In this document: positions 30,238-42,275 of the stretch, in pieces
How positions within the stretch are numbered: the first letter of the stretch is position 1
Layout of the letters: each line of letters opens with the position of its first letter
Source of the DNA: Paramacrobiotus metropolitanus
Lineage: Eukaryota > Tardigrada > Eutardigrada > Parachela > Macrobiotidae
Assembly: GCF_019649055.1 (NCBI RefSeq)
Contig: NW_026570275.1
Location: forward strand, 620,001 to 684,000
Length of the DNA stretch: 64,000 nucleotides
Reading direction: 5' to 3'
The notes under the pieces: model-generated
The model's database searches: none
What the model was told of the DNA's origin: nothing
Seen by the model: only the letters and a program-made list of their open reading frames with translations
Made by a program: the position numbers and the translations under genes

Positions 30238-30915
30238 GTGCACTGTTTTATAGTGGGGCTTGAGAGCGTGCTTTTTGAGAACACACCTTATCGCCAAGTC
30301 GAGATCATTCACGTGTCGCAGCAGTCCCCGACGCGCGACGCGTCGGCCTGCACGGTTTATCGAGCTCGCCTGGGCCCCGATGCCGCAATCGGATGTCATG
30401 TACCAACGGACAGCATTCTCCGCACCGTGCACATACTCCACCGAGAGCGGATCATCTTCCGATCTGACCAACCGGTGTCCATGCCGACCCGCGATCTTTC
30501 GGGGCACAATTACACCACCAAATGGAACTCCGCCACACTACAGACACCAACCCTATGGGACCCTGCGCTCCACCGGCGTGATAGAGTGCCGCACCGTTCC
30601 GCTGCTCCCTGGCCCGGCCAACCACTGCTGCCTCCTGCAGCCGCTGATCAAAAGCGCCAGCGAGGTCTTCGCCCACGAACTACCAACCCACTGGACCACC
30701 CCCGAAGGCTATCCTGTTGCCATACCTGCAGCATCCGGCTGCCGATTCCCGACTATGTTTATGAACACATAGACCAGTACTTCCTGTGGAAATACATGGA
30801 CCGGATTATTGCAGAAAGTACGGAAGCCAACGGGACAGGGCAAGCCCATGGGCCCGGAATCCGCTTAGAGCTCACTCACTCTCCGAATATTCCTGGGAGT
30901 ATTTTGCGACGGTGA
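30238..30915 (+). CDS. GC-rich coding-like block, unassigned
   Basis: Long open frames in two plus-strand phases (225 and 170 codons) and distinctly higher GC than the flanks suggest a coding exon with one frame change. Segments such as VIECRTVPLLPGPANHCC (phase 2) and YVYEHIDQYFLWKYMDRIIA (phase 1) look protein-like. I do not recognise a family. It could be a host exon, a decayed gene or GC-rich chance. Confidence 0.25.
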   Translation: MHCFIVGLESVLFENTPYRQVEIIHVSQQSPTRDASACTVYRARLGPDAAIGCHVPTDSILRTVHILHRERIIFRSDQPVSMPTRDLSGHNYTTKWNSATLQTPTLWDPALHRRDRVPHRSAAPWPGQPLLPPAAADQKRQRGLRPRTTNPLDHPRRLSCCHTCSIRLPIPDYVYEHIDQYFLWKYMDRIIAESTEANGTGQAHGPGIRLELTHSPNIPGSILRR

Positions 30916-31654
30916 ATTGCGAGGGAGTATTTTGCGAGTGCCCGATTCTGGACATGGTGAATGCGCTTGACTGATACGCGTGTTGTTTTCGCGCGAAATG
31001 ATCGTAAATATTTAAATTGGGGCGAGCGAAAGCGCATTGACACTACAAGGCTGGAATACAAAAGTCACTCTCCAGTCCGGGTTTGTAATTCTACTACGGT
31101 ATTCACCGCTACGCTTTTTATGGGCGAGAACGGCATAAGGGCCTTAAACGCAAGCGATTCGTAATCCCTGTCGTTAGCGACTAGTGCTACGAACTGATAT
31201 TTAAGCGGGTGGTTCTGAAACTTCTGGCAGTATGTGTGGTAGAATTCCAACACCACTCCGTCATTTCGGCGGAAAAGCTACAACCTTAATCGGTTACCGA
31301 TTATCTCGGATTTTGGGATGTCTGGGGCCGACATAGCGAAGAACAATGCATTCCTGATCGTGGGATGCAGCGTAAGAATAGGTACCAAAACGAAAATACA
31401 AAAGCGCGTAGACCTGAGCGATTTTATTATTTAAAGTCCGCCGCAGATGTGTATACGCGTTCGGACCATGGGAAAAAAATGTTTCGGCAGAAGATCAATA
31501 ATTAACTGCAGCAGTTCGCGTTGCGGATAAGCCAAGGTATCATACCAGGAAAATCTGAGCGGCGTGATCAAAGTGCTCAGCAAGTTGGCCGAACAAGAGC
31601 GCCACTTGAGGGAAACAAGCCTGAGGTGACCACAAACCTAGTGCACATACACTT

Positions 31655-31721
31655 GTCTAGAAACTGAACTTCCGTCCTCGTCGACATAACTGCGACGAGG
31701 ACGGAAGTTCAGTTTCTAGAC
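31655..31721. repeat. Perfect 29-bp inverted repeat with 9-base loop
   Basis: Arms 31655-31683 and 31693-31721 are exact reverse complements, beginning gtctagaaactgaacttccg. The loop is acataactg. A perfect stem of this length is the form of an siRNA/miRNA precursor or a foldback transposon end. Confidence 0.9.
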
Positions 31722-34700
31722 GTGTTTTGATCTTCAGGTTTAATGTGCGAAGAAATCCGGAAGTTGACGTTAAACGGACCAAGAAATTGGGTGCACCAAC
31801 TTGGCTCGTGACTTAAACACCAAGTGCAACAGCCGGCAGCTGTAATAGAATCGATGATTTCAAATTTACCGTGTAATTTGCTAAAAAGGCATTCTAAAAA
31901 TTGAATTTCCTTGCCAAGAACACCAACTCTAAGAACTTCGTATTACACTGAATCATCAGTGATGCCATGCTGGCCAACAGAACGCCCTCGGAAATGTTGC
32001 CGTTCATATATGGATCAGTTTTGTTCAAGATTGCTGATCTCGGAGATGGAGGAACACCTCCTCGGGATTAGGCATAAATCTTTTGTTGTTTTACAGAAGA
32101 CAACAACATATTTTGGACGCAACGTCACACAAGTAAATTTCTCCGTTTCATGGCCTCAAGGGTAAGACACATCGCCCACTGGAATGCCGAGGGTCCAACA
32201 TTTGTTTCAAAAGGCGAGACCTTGTTTAGGAACTTTGTTGCTTTATCTACAGCTCTGAGGATGTCTTCCACACGGGGAAGTGGATACGAATTACAAATCC
32301 TGTTTTCGAAGAGCGCTTGATGCGGCGGCGTTCGTATCCAAGGACTCGTTTAGTCTGTATTACTACGGACAGACTGCACTGTGAGAACTGTATTGACCAT
32401 GAAGTTGGCCTTAGCGCGAATTGACGCGTGACTGCAATCGCTATAAATATTTAAGACACACAAAATAAATATTGAAGATATGCAATACGTTAAAACGTGT
32501 TAGCGATGGGCGATAAACCCGATAAACACAAATAACATTCAATTAATACCGACTCAACACGAGAAGCGCGGGACTGCCTCTGGGTACACTGCTGCGTAGA
32601 CTGTTGCTGTTTAGTTTGCTGGAGCGTAAAGGCAATAGACTAGGTATGAGAAAAATTTTATGGTTGTTATTAATCTTTTTCACAGGTCAGACGTTCGTCC
32701 GTAAAGGGCTTTATTTGTAACGGCTATCTGAAACAGCGCGACAGGCTCCTTTTTTAACTTTACTGAAAATCTCCATCTCATGGTACCGATTGTTTCCGAG
32801 GGCAAACCGGTATATGTCCGTTGCTGATACCGGTGCTGGGATAAACGCTATTACACTGGCACCTGTTCGGGGGTGCAAACCAGTCTGAGATATTCTGTCA
32901 AGCGGCTTGACAGCTATATGTGGCTATTTATACAGTAAGCTTGACTCTTTCTAAACGCACTTGTGGAGTGTAGCTTCCACCGCTACTGTATTCTTAAGGT
33001 AGATGGTAAATATTTCCAAATTTCGATTGTAATGAGGTTTTTCATTTCCTTTATGAAATATTGCTGCAGGTGCTGGTTTAGGCTCCGCGGAAACGCGGAT
33101 GGTTTGCCGTCCTTGTAGCACGCGGGGCGTTTTGAATTATTTGGAAAGTAAAATTGAGTGCACTATTAGCTGTAATTTGGACTGGTGGGCGCGCGGTAGC
33201 TCGCTCTTGTGCAGCACGCTGGCACAAGCTTAATTTGGTTTTTCTGTTTTTTGTGGGTTCGTCGTGGGCATGCAGCCAGCGAGCCGGCGGTATAGCTCTT
33301 GTGACGGCAAGCAAGAAATATTTTTAAATTTAAAAACCATATCGATGACAGCAAGCCCTCGGGCACGCAGCAGATGCGCCAAGGGTGTTAAGGCGCTATC
33401 GCTGTTGAATGTTAACCGGGCGTGAAATTTCTTCGTCATTTGCCGGCGCCTGGCGGTAGACGTCCATGATTTTTCTTGTGCAATCGGATGCGCAAATGTT
33501 TGCAAGTGCAGATGAGAAGATGCATTTCGCTGTTGAATTGTAGTGTCGTGCGGAACAAATGATTTTCGGGATTTAATCCACACTTCGATGACAGTGGAGG
33601 GGGAAGTGGAAAAGCGCGATTATCAAAGCTGCATATTTTTTCAACATGGAAAGCACACTCCGGGCGCTAACAATTCGGGCACACTTCTGGACAATGATGC
33701 GCGGCCCCAAGCCGAATGCAAAACTTTTGGAACGTCGGCACTGCTTGGCTTTCCGAAGAAGCGAGGTAGTTGTTTTATAGCAGCATAGTGATTATCTGAC
33801 AAGGAAAGATAAACGTGTTTGCTCGTAGAGGTAAGCGGCCGCTGCAACTCCCCGTCTTCACTTCCTAAATGTTCCAGCCCGCTTTCATTGCCGGGCGCTT
33901 TATGAATTTTTAGGCAGTAGTTGAGAGCAGAAAATTCTGGAAGGCTGTATATTGTGCCAATGTCACTGCTCCCGGGAACACCATGGCATGCTGGTACAAC
34001 TTACAGCTTTAGTTTTTTTAAGTGCTTTCTTGTATTGCACAGTTGCTTCCATTTACTTTTTTCGTTTACGAGGAGCTTGTTAACAAACACCATTGATAAA
34101 ACCATGGCACGCCCGAAACATAGCATATCGTTTTTGCGCACATTAATTATCCCACCGCTATAAGGTGGCCGAATAAGATCATTCAGCTGTTGTCATGTAC
34201 CACCATGACCACCAGTGACCCTGATGTTACTTGTATTGTAATCGCTGCCTTCAGATGGTTGTTTCGACATGCGCGTAAGCTTCATATACACAGGCCAGTC
34301 AAAGGAAAATTCGGTTTTTGAGGTTAGTGCGATGCAGTGAGGTAGAGAAGCATTTCTGTGTTAACTTGGTCATGCGCGGACAAACCTATCTGGACGGGGT
34401 GTGACAGGCCGGCTAGATTCGAGCGGCATTTTTGCAGACTTGTAAGCCAAATGTCCGTTAGCAATGCTGAAGGATGCCACTGACCGCACCGTTAGTAACT
34501 TCTTAAGGAATGCCATTCTTAACCATAACCATTATTCACGGGAACCCCACCATGAGGTACCAGATTGAATTTCCCTACCACCGATGAAGGCCCTTTAAAA
34601 AAGTTCTTCAGTCTCATCGGGATGTGGCTGTCGTAACCTAGAAGTTGGATGGCACGCTCGCACCGACGAGGCCAAGGGAACGTACTCTACCACCTGTCGT

Positions 34701-34759
34701 CGAACTACCACCGTCCAAAGCCTTAAAGTAAATTCATTTACATTACAACGTTATGGCAG

Positions 34760-35055
34760 CTTTCTGCAGTAATTGGCTAATAGTTTATTACATTAAAGTG
34801 TTTTCAATGGAAAAGAGTATTCGTCATACGCTACTGATTTTCAGTTGTTTTCTCATCAAAAAATATTTCGAGAAAGCACTGTACGGCCGATTTATATAAA
34901 ACTGGAACTATATCTAACCCTCCGCCAGTTCAAAACAACCGTTCGAATTTTGGACTGTTGAAGATAGAACCGCCGCAAAAACAAATTTTTAAAACTTTTT
35001 AATGATATTGCTAATTCGAAAGCAACTGAATACGAAATGTTGTTCACGAGTTATC
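34760..35055. repeat. Dispersed repeat, copy 2 (with 24785-25160)
   Basis: Same order of shared blocks as copy 1, with an internal region of about 70 bases missing relative to it. Confidence 0.7.
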
Positions 35056-35120
35056 GACCGAAGCGTAGCGAAGGTCTTCTATTTTCAAGGATAATGCAAA
35101 ATGTGGTGTCTGTGCGTCGG

Positions 35121-35654
35121 TCACCGACACCAAATACACATACGCGCGGTGGCCGTATATACTCGCGCCATATGAAACGAGCTGGTGGAGTTATGCACCG
35201 TGGTCGAGTTCTGCGCTTGCGCTGCGCCTAATGAGGATTGCGAATATGACCCCAATATCACGGTCTTCCTTTTCACTAGGGCATTGGCCCCAATAAGCAG
35301 CCAGCATGCTATCAAAATGCCGCCTGGAACGAAGATGTTAAGACTTATATCCAGCAACAGGTATTTGGAGTGGCCGGCCTGGTATGGGGTACAGAATACT
35401 TGTGAAATTTGGGTCTGATCGCCGCTGAGCAACCCAATGCGCAAGAAGTACGTCACGAAGAAGGGGTATAGAAAGGAAATCGCCACCGCAATCCGGACGC
35501 AGTTGCTTTTAATTGTTGCTGTTATGCCCGTTCTTTCCAGCGGGAAATGGTCAATGCGTAAATATCGCTCAAAGGCGATAAACATAACTAGAACCCAGTT
35601 AAACCGGATTCCCACTTCCAAGCTGACACTGAAAGTGAAGCCAATAAAAACCAA
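35121..35654 (-). CDS. Rhodopsin-like (class A) GPCR fragment
   Basis: A minus-strand frame of 177 codons with the middle of a seven-helix receptor. TM3 ends NWVLVMFIAFERYLRI, where ERY is the D/E-R-Y motif. TM4 is RIAVAISFLYPFFVTYFL. An extracellular-loop cysteine follows (VFCTPYQ), the usual TM3 disulphide partner. TM5 is LNIFVPGGILIACWLLIGAN, leading to KRK. Helices 1, 2, 6 and 7 are not found nearby; the sequence upstream in the same strand does not read as TM1-2. It is therefore one exon of a host gene or a pseudogene fragment. The ligand class cannot be told. Confidence 0.6.
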   Translation of the reverse strand: MVFIGFTFSVSLEVGIRFNWVLVMFIAFERYLRIDHFPLERTGITATIKSNCVRIAVAISFLYPFFVTYFLRIGLLSGDQTQISQVFCTPYQAGHSKYLLLDISLNIFVPGGILIACWLLIGANALVKRKTVILGSYSQSSLGAAQAQNSTTVHNSTSSFHMARVYTATARMCIWCR

Positions 35655-36248
35655 TAGTCAATAAAAGTGGAGCCTTGATAATGATAGTACGTTTTCTAGT
35701 TACGAAATTGCGATACAAATTCTTCATGCAATCGACTGGCTACCAAGGTCGTAATAGTACGCGGCCTCACGCAATCCGCGCCAACCGCCTCGATATCCTC
35801 GCCAGGCCGCCTACTGACCATCGAAATCGGCTGCCCAAAATGGCGCAACTTATCCAAACACGCAGTTGCAGGTTGCAACAACACTATATGCAACGTCATA
35901 AACTTTTGGGGTAGTTTTTGTTTTCATATTGAAAAATGCGTAAAAGATTGGGACGCGACGAGTTTGACAGACAAGCATGTTTGCACTGTCATTTTAAGAC
36001 CATCAGAGTCGCTGTTGAATTGGTCCGAGTAATGTAAAGCCAACGGAAAAAGTGGTCTCTGTTCCGAAGCCGACACACCGTATGTAAAATTTGTTGATTT
36101 TGTAGCCCGCTAATGATGAGGCATTCTAGTCATACTCTTCAAGCTGTTCTTGCTCCAACTGCACCAACTACACAAGATACAGGTTTCCTTTAAATTTGCA
36201 AGGACTCCAGGTTGCTGCGCATATCGTAGATTCGTAGCCAAAGGTGTA

Positions 36249-36320
36249 AGATGCGTGATTTGAATTTTCACTGAGATGCGTGATTGGAATTTTCATTGAG
36301 ATGCGTGATTCAAGTTTTAT
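36249..36320. repeat. Short tandem repeat, 3 units
   Basis: Three units of about 28 bp start gagatgcgtgatt, the first partial. Confidence 0.75.
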
Positions 36321-36599
36321 AGCAAATATGCGGTATTTTGACCAAATCTTACAACTGTGGTTCACAAATATTTTTAATAGCATCTGTCCACCGAGAATGC
36401 TTTATCTCACTCCATGCACCTTAGTCATGTTATAAAGGAAATATTTGCAACCGTTTTAACTTTATTGATCTAGTAAAGGGTCTCATCCATGTATCACAAG
36501 AATAGTTTAGAAAGAAACATACAGTACATGATGTATTCCTGGAAGGCACTGGATATTATGCCTTTCCTTGACTTTGTTGCAGGCGACGCATTTACAGTA

Positions 36600-36892
36600 C
36601 GAGGAGGGAACAAGCATCTTCGGTAGCGCGTTCGAATAGTCAAGACTCTTTGAACACTGTGCGTCAAGTGTGCGACAGCATGATTCACTTAACAGCCAAC
36701 CGTGGAATGTTGCCCATCTGCGTGCACCTCACCGTCAACCGTGGATGGGTGCCCTGGTTGACAGTGGCCAAGTTAAACATGGACTGCCAGCCTTCCGCGG
36801 TTGACTGTTAAGTCAGATTTGCAGCCACACGAGTGTTCAAAGTGTCTTGACCATTTGAACGCGCTACCGAAGATGCTTGTTCCCTCCTCGTA
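36600..36892. mobile_element. Foldback/MITE-like element, about 293 bp
   Basis: The outer arms (36600-36659 and 36829-36892) are near-perfect inverted repeats beginning cgaggagggaacaagcatct. An inner inverted pair (aacagccaaccgtggaa / ttccgcggttgactgtt) extends the fold. There is no coding capacity. Flanks (tta.. / ..taa) do not give a clear target duplication. Confidence 0.7.
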
Positions 36893-37809
36893 ACATAAGA
36901 TATGCGGCGATTCTTTGCGGACTGCACTACACTACCATTTCGGATGCTTTGACCATGACGAGGAAGCTAAAAGGTTGGACTATGCGGAATCAGGAATCGT
37001 TTGATTTTGATGCTTTCTAAATGTCGCAACGGTTATCGGGAGGATCAAACCGGCTACGAGCACGGTTACAACAAATAATATTATAGCAGCAACAGGTTCA
37101 TGTCGCGAGATCAGAAAGAAGCGTCCAAAGCTTGCATAAAAGAGATGCGTAACAGAGTTCCAACTAAAACAGAAGGATCTGAATGTGCGAGAAGGCAGCG
37201 CAGGCGCTGCCATTGGGCAAGCAGCGCTAGCACCAGTATATCTGCAGCCTCTGCAAATTTCACATAACACAAGAATTTACGTCAGATTGCACCAAATGGC
37301 GGCATCGTATCCGCAGCGCACATTCTCGTACCCCAATATTGGGGGACAGAAAAGATGTCGTGATTTGACCGCATATGGACAAGTCAATGTTTGAGCAGGA
37401 CCGCGGCTAGGCCGGCTTTCCAGCATGTAATAAACTCGTTTTTCACTACGTATGAACAGAGTACACGTAGTGTTCCAGCTAAGGTGGCAGACAATCTGAT
37501 TGGCTGACTCCACCGCCTCTCTGAGACCGTAGCGCTGGTCTGGCTGCTACCCAGACTAAGTCGAGACAGTGGCGCTAGTCTGGCTGCCTATTGGCAGGCG
37601 GTTTTACCCCCCTTTTTAGGTTTATTTGTCACCTGCATAGCTTTCCCTCACGAAATGTGATGGCTTCTGATTTCAAAACTTATGTTTTTATACTTATTTA
37701 AGAGGATATGTAGCATTTGATCAAAAATATCAGGGGCTCAAGTCCTGTATCGTGTATTGTTAAAACTAGGGCAGAAGTGGGCAGAAGAGTATACGGTGTG
37801 CATCCCTTA

Positions 37810-37905
37810 CCCATACTGATCCGAGATAGTGACCACTTTACTCATACTGATCCGAAAGAGTGACCACCTTACTCATACTGATCAAAGAGCGGCCACGTCA
37901 CTGAA
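37810..37905. repeat. Tandem repeat, about 3 units of 33 bp
   Basis: Units read catactgatccgagatagtg, accactttact and variants. Confidence 0.7.
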
Positions 37906-40900
37906 CTGGATTGATGTATAGTTACCGACCCGAAACAGTATGTAACATAGCGTTACTGACCTAACAACAGTGATGACAAAGCTGACGAGAAAAAGCCCTG
38001 ACGATATGATGAAGAAGGAACTGAATCTTTCGGTAATGATGTTCAAAACGTTTTTGGGATGAAGACGTCACAGAATCAGAATCCATAAAAAAACTGTTAA
38101 CTGCAAAAACACATTGTTAACGACCGATTCGATCGCAGTACAACCGCACTCCCTCGAACTGGCCGTTTTCGGCATTATTCCGCGATATCAAGGCAACTCT
38201 AATGGCATTATCCCGCAATATCCTGGCAAAAAATAGTCAAAGGCAGCGTCCACTACTTCCATCCAGCGGATGATGGCACTGCATTGGTTGTCCAGACAAG
38301 ATCCTAATTTCTGGTTGAATGATTTAATTCAGCATGAGCAACATCGGGACGCAGTGAAAACCTTAAACAACAATAATGCTGCAACATCCGGTGATTAGGC
38401 GCAGTGTCCGTTGATGGTGTCACGATATATTTAGGTTGGCGTATTTCGTCAAGTCGTAATAAATCCTGATTCGATCGCAACGGCCGTTCCAGCACAAATA
38501 ATGCGTGCGTTAAAAACGGCATGACCACGACGTGCAGGCAGCTGCACGCCTTTTCCAGCTGCACTTTCACAAGGCAACTTTTCTGCAGCTAAATGACGAC
38601 TTTCTTCTTTTTCCAAGTGTTCTGCGATTTTTCGAACTTAAAACCCAACGCTGTTACGCAGAGAAGCGACGTCGTTGCGCACAACAGCGATTGTGCGTTT
38701 GCCAAGAAATTAAAAAGTAGCGGACTTCTGCTTTCATACAGGTCCAGCGCCGAGGTGAAATCCGTTAGCTGTAGCCAAAAACCTTCCAAAACAGTAAACA
38801 CTACTTACTTGAATGCCACCTTCAATGTTGCATCAAAAGCCTTTAAAATGACGTTTAAATCAAAAAATTAAAAAATGACAGGGTAAACAAACAGAATCAT
38901 CGCAGCTTCTAGTTTACCAACTTATCATTGCGATGAAACTGCATTTCCCACTTTCACAAATAAAGGAGACACTGACGGCTATTGTGATGATCGCTTCTTT
39001 TATCGTTAACGTTCAAGATTTGGTGCTTTTATTTTCCATTTTGGCAGATCCAACAATTTGATCTAAGATTCGAAAGCAAGACAAACGGAAAAGGGGAACG
39101 TGCTTTGGATAAACGAAAAGCGTAATTTACTGTTTCTGCGGCTGTCCGACTCGTAGGCGTACCCTCAGGCTTCAGTGCCTGGCCAACGAGTGGCTACGGT
39201 CTTCAAGTAATCAACGGAGCGAAAGATGGACGAGTAGAGCGGGATGATCATTGTTACGCTAATCGGTAATCGCTTTATCCTTTTTGAAACGATCAAATGT
39301 GCCTAACAGCGTGAATCGTAAGAAGAATGCCGCCGGTGAAAGACACCCCCCCACCGGCGGGATCTTCAGTCCGGTGTCTGCGAGCACATGATGCAGGAAG
39401 GCGCGCGACAAATAAGTACATGCCCACTTGAGTTTACTGCGGTCCTGGAGATCCTTGTGGTTTTACACGGTGATCCGTGGACAGCCGCGGGGATACCGGA
39501 ATTTGACGAGATGCTGCCAATAATATGCATCCTCCTGGCCTTTGGCGAACCGCCGGATCTGGCAAAACAGTGCCTTTACCAAGCGCTGGGTACTGCTGCC
39601 ATCAAAACCACTCGAGCAGAACTGGTACACCGAAGAATGACCTAGAGGCCCTAGAGTGAGAAATGACAAAAATTAAACATTACGCAAATACGCACAAGTG
39701 TGCAAGAATAATAATTCGAGAACGATTCACATATATACGCTCGGATCAACAGGTTTATTTAATTCATTCAATACGTTTTCCTTACTCTGAGTGACGAAGA
39801 CAAGAAACGATGCATGTTTTATACACTTCTGCTTTGGTTCGGAGTGGAATCAGAACTACAGGTGCCGTCCGCAGCGTTGCGACAAGCTGGCGTTTGTCCG
39901 CGCATCCAAGACTACCGGCCAAGACATCCAAGTCCCAGCGCTCGATATATCCTATAAAGAAATAAAAAAAATTAAAAATAGAAATAATAAAATAATAAAA
40001 AATATGCCGGTGCTTACCACTTCTGCCGTAGGTTGTTGTAGTAAACACAATTAAACAACGGAATGGTGTACTCCGAGCAGCTACTCACCGTATCGGCCAG
40101 GGTGCGCGTAAGGGTCCCATGATCAGCGTAATGCTTGAAAGTGTTGTCAACCTCAATTCTTGAATGTGTAACAACCTCTTTACTATAGCACAGGCTCTTA
40201 CAGTAAAGCAGCCTGGAGTCGCTCTTGATGTGCCAGGGTGTATTGAGTATTCACCCTGCATACGGAGTGCTGTTACGACTTCTACAACAGTTTCGCTACA
40301 AGTACTAGTATAAACTATTTTAGTACATTCTGCTTCGTTTTTTTTAATTCTAATATTATCCATAATGTTGCTGATGCATAGTGAACCTGTCGGGCAATGT
40401 TGAAAAGTCCTGACTGGATCATTATTTAACCATATCTGGCTTGGCTAGCTTATTAAAGCCTTATTTAATCACATCTTTCGTGATTACCGTCTATCCATCA
40501 ATCGTTGCTTTACTTATCAGCTGTGTGCCACATGGTAAGTTTTTAGCATAATAACTGTCGCGCCCGCTGATCATGCTGGAAATAACAACCACAAAGGATG
40601 CCTACGGGCTCGATAAGCGTAAACAGAGTCAACATAATTTGAGTTAAAATTGAAAATACGCTACAGTTATTTAGGAGTTATATTAATTTTACTGTTTGAA
40701 CTGTTTAATTAAGATAACAGTTTTTTTGGACGTTCCTCATCCCTAAGATAAAACTGTTGGAAGAATCTGCAGAAAATTTCCTATGAGGCTAATTAGTGGC
40801 GGCGGCTATGGTTTCCAAGCCGGGGGAATTCCGAGGACAACTCCGCGAACTCAGGAAAGATTAAGTTGCAGCCCGAGTATATAAGAAACTGATGCAGTAT

Positions 40901-41528
40901 TGCAGAATCAACTTTGCCGAGTTGGCTCACAAATGAGTGCGGGTTAACAGCCGCCCGATATTACTCATGATAATCGCTTTTGTAAATTCAATCAAACGAA
41001 AGGCGAGCCCAATTGATTTCTATTTAAAGACCGTAAGATTTGGATAATTTTCAGCATCCTGCGGCGCTATCAAGCGTACCTAAGTTGCGCACTGAATGAT
41101 CCCAATACAGAGCATTGAATATTCCTCTAGCTTTACCTCGATACCTTAAACAGTTGTCGATTAGGTCATTCCTCGTGAGCCTTTACGTTTGTCTTATTGG
41201 AGCGTTCCTTTTATTGACAATCAACAACGCCCGCGGTGGTCTTTGCGGATTCACATACTGTGACATTTTCTGCATCTTATCTTTCGATTTTGCAACTGGC
41301 TGAGTGGCCAGCGCGGGATCCCACATGTAATCAACAAACAAAATTGTTCCAAAAGAAGTTAGTTGAAACACAGCGTTTTGGGAAATTGCAATGCCGCAGC
41401 ATCCTTCGGTAAACTTGGATATCACCGCCCTTGTGACGTCAAGTCGTCAGTACGCTATTACACACGAGAGTAGGGTAAGGTAATATTTCTACTGAGCAGT
41501 AACAGTCGTGCAATAATGACTTGCGTAC

Positions 41529-41945
41529 GTGAACCTTTACTACGGAATAACCCTATCTACTGTGGGATATGTCCTTCGTCCTGAAGTGCCGCGCGAGTTC
41601 GTCAATGACCTTTTTCCTAGACATACACTAGATTTGTGGGAAACCGGCGGAACACGATATTATATCCTTAACACCGATTCAACTGGAGCCGGTTTTCACT
41701 GGTTTGTGGTTGCGGTTCACTACGCCGCTCAAGGAATAAAGAAGAAACCTAATGCGTCAAGAAGAAATACTAACAACTTGTCCGACGATCCTTACCTGCA
41801 AATATCTGAGAAACACCATTCACAAGCCGTCCCTGTTTTTTCATTGCTTTTTTTGTTTGTAGTTCTCTTAACGACACTTGTTTTTCTCTACCGTGTTGCG
41901 AAGCGAACACTGCGAAATTACCGACGAATTTCACTAGGCGGTTAA
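41529..41945 (+). CDS. Membrane protein with an adenain-like His-Trp block (tentative)
   Basis: An intact frame of 138 codons. The N-terminal half has FVNDLFPRHTLD, then RYYILNTDSTGAGFHWFVVA. That resembles the adenain/Polinton protease order F-x-x-V-[FY] .. D-x-L .. [FY]-I-x-N-T-D .. G-x-H-W (compare FIVNTDP and THWIAV in the protease at 11555-12085). No acidic or Cys active-site block follows. Instead there is a polar linker and a clear membrane segment (FSLLFLFVVLLTTLVFLY) with a basic tail. It may be a decayed protease fragment run into other sequence, or an unrelated host membrane protein. The resemblance is short. Confidence 0.3.
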   Translation: MNLYYGITLSTVGYVLRPEVPREFVNDLFPRHTLDLWETGGTRYYILNTDSTGAGFHWFVVAVHYAAQGIKKKPNASRRNTNNLSDDPYLQISEKHHSQAVPVFSLLFLFVVLLTTLVFLYRVAKRTLRNYRRISLGG

Positions 41946-42179
41946 TAATTACTTCTTATTACGTGTAAAACCGCACGATAACGTTAAAGACGGTGCAACC
42001 TGTCAGCTGTAAAAACAAATGCGATAACATCATAACAGTGACAGCGATAACTGCAAGTTTGTGTCATTTCAGTGAGAAAAGTCTTCAGCAGACCATGGGG
42101 CAATATGTAAAGGTTTCAAGTAACTTGAGAACCGCTTAAATCGTTTTAAAAAATTAATATTTCGATATTTTAAAAAAAA

Positions 42180-42275
42180 ATTAATTCCGCCCCCTGGCCA
42201 AAATTCTGACCGCCCCCGGCGGATTGGCGTCGAAGGCCAGCCCCCCGGCGGCCTTCCGCCCCCCCCCCCATCCAA
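42180..42275. other. C-rich low-complexity patch
   Basis: Many C homopolymers (up to 12) lie in a GC-rich run directly after an A9 tract, in otherwise AT-rich DNA. It contains aaggccagcc / ggcggccttcc partial inversions. It could be a transposon end or a G-quadruplex-forming tract on the minus strand. Confidence 0.5.

Larger units (their letters stand above)
30916..35120. other. No gene recognised
   Basis: Short frames only. It contains the perfect palindrome at 31655-31721 and copy 2 of a dispersed repeat (34760-35055). Confidence 0.4.
35655..41528. other. No gene recognised apart from listed repeats
   Basis: Short frames only. One at 36980-37270 (minus) ends in a single strong membrane segment (AAIILFVVTVLVAGLILPIT) and could be a membrane-protein exon. 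Others (39388-39645 plus, 38304-38570 minus) have no signal. Confidence 0.35.
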
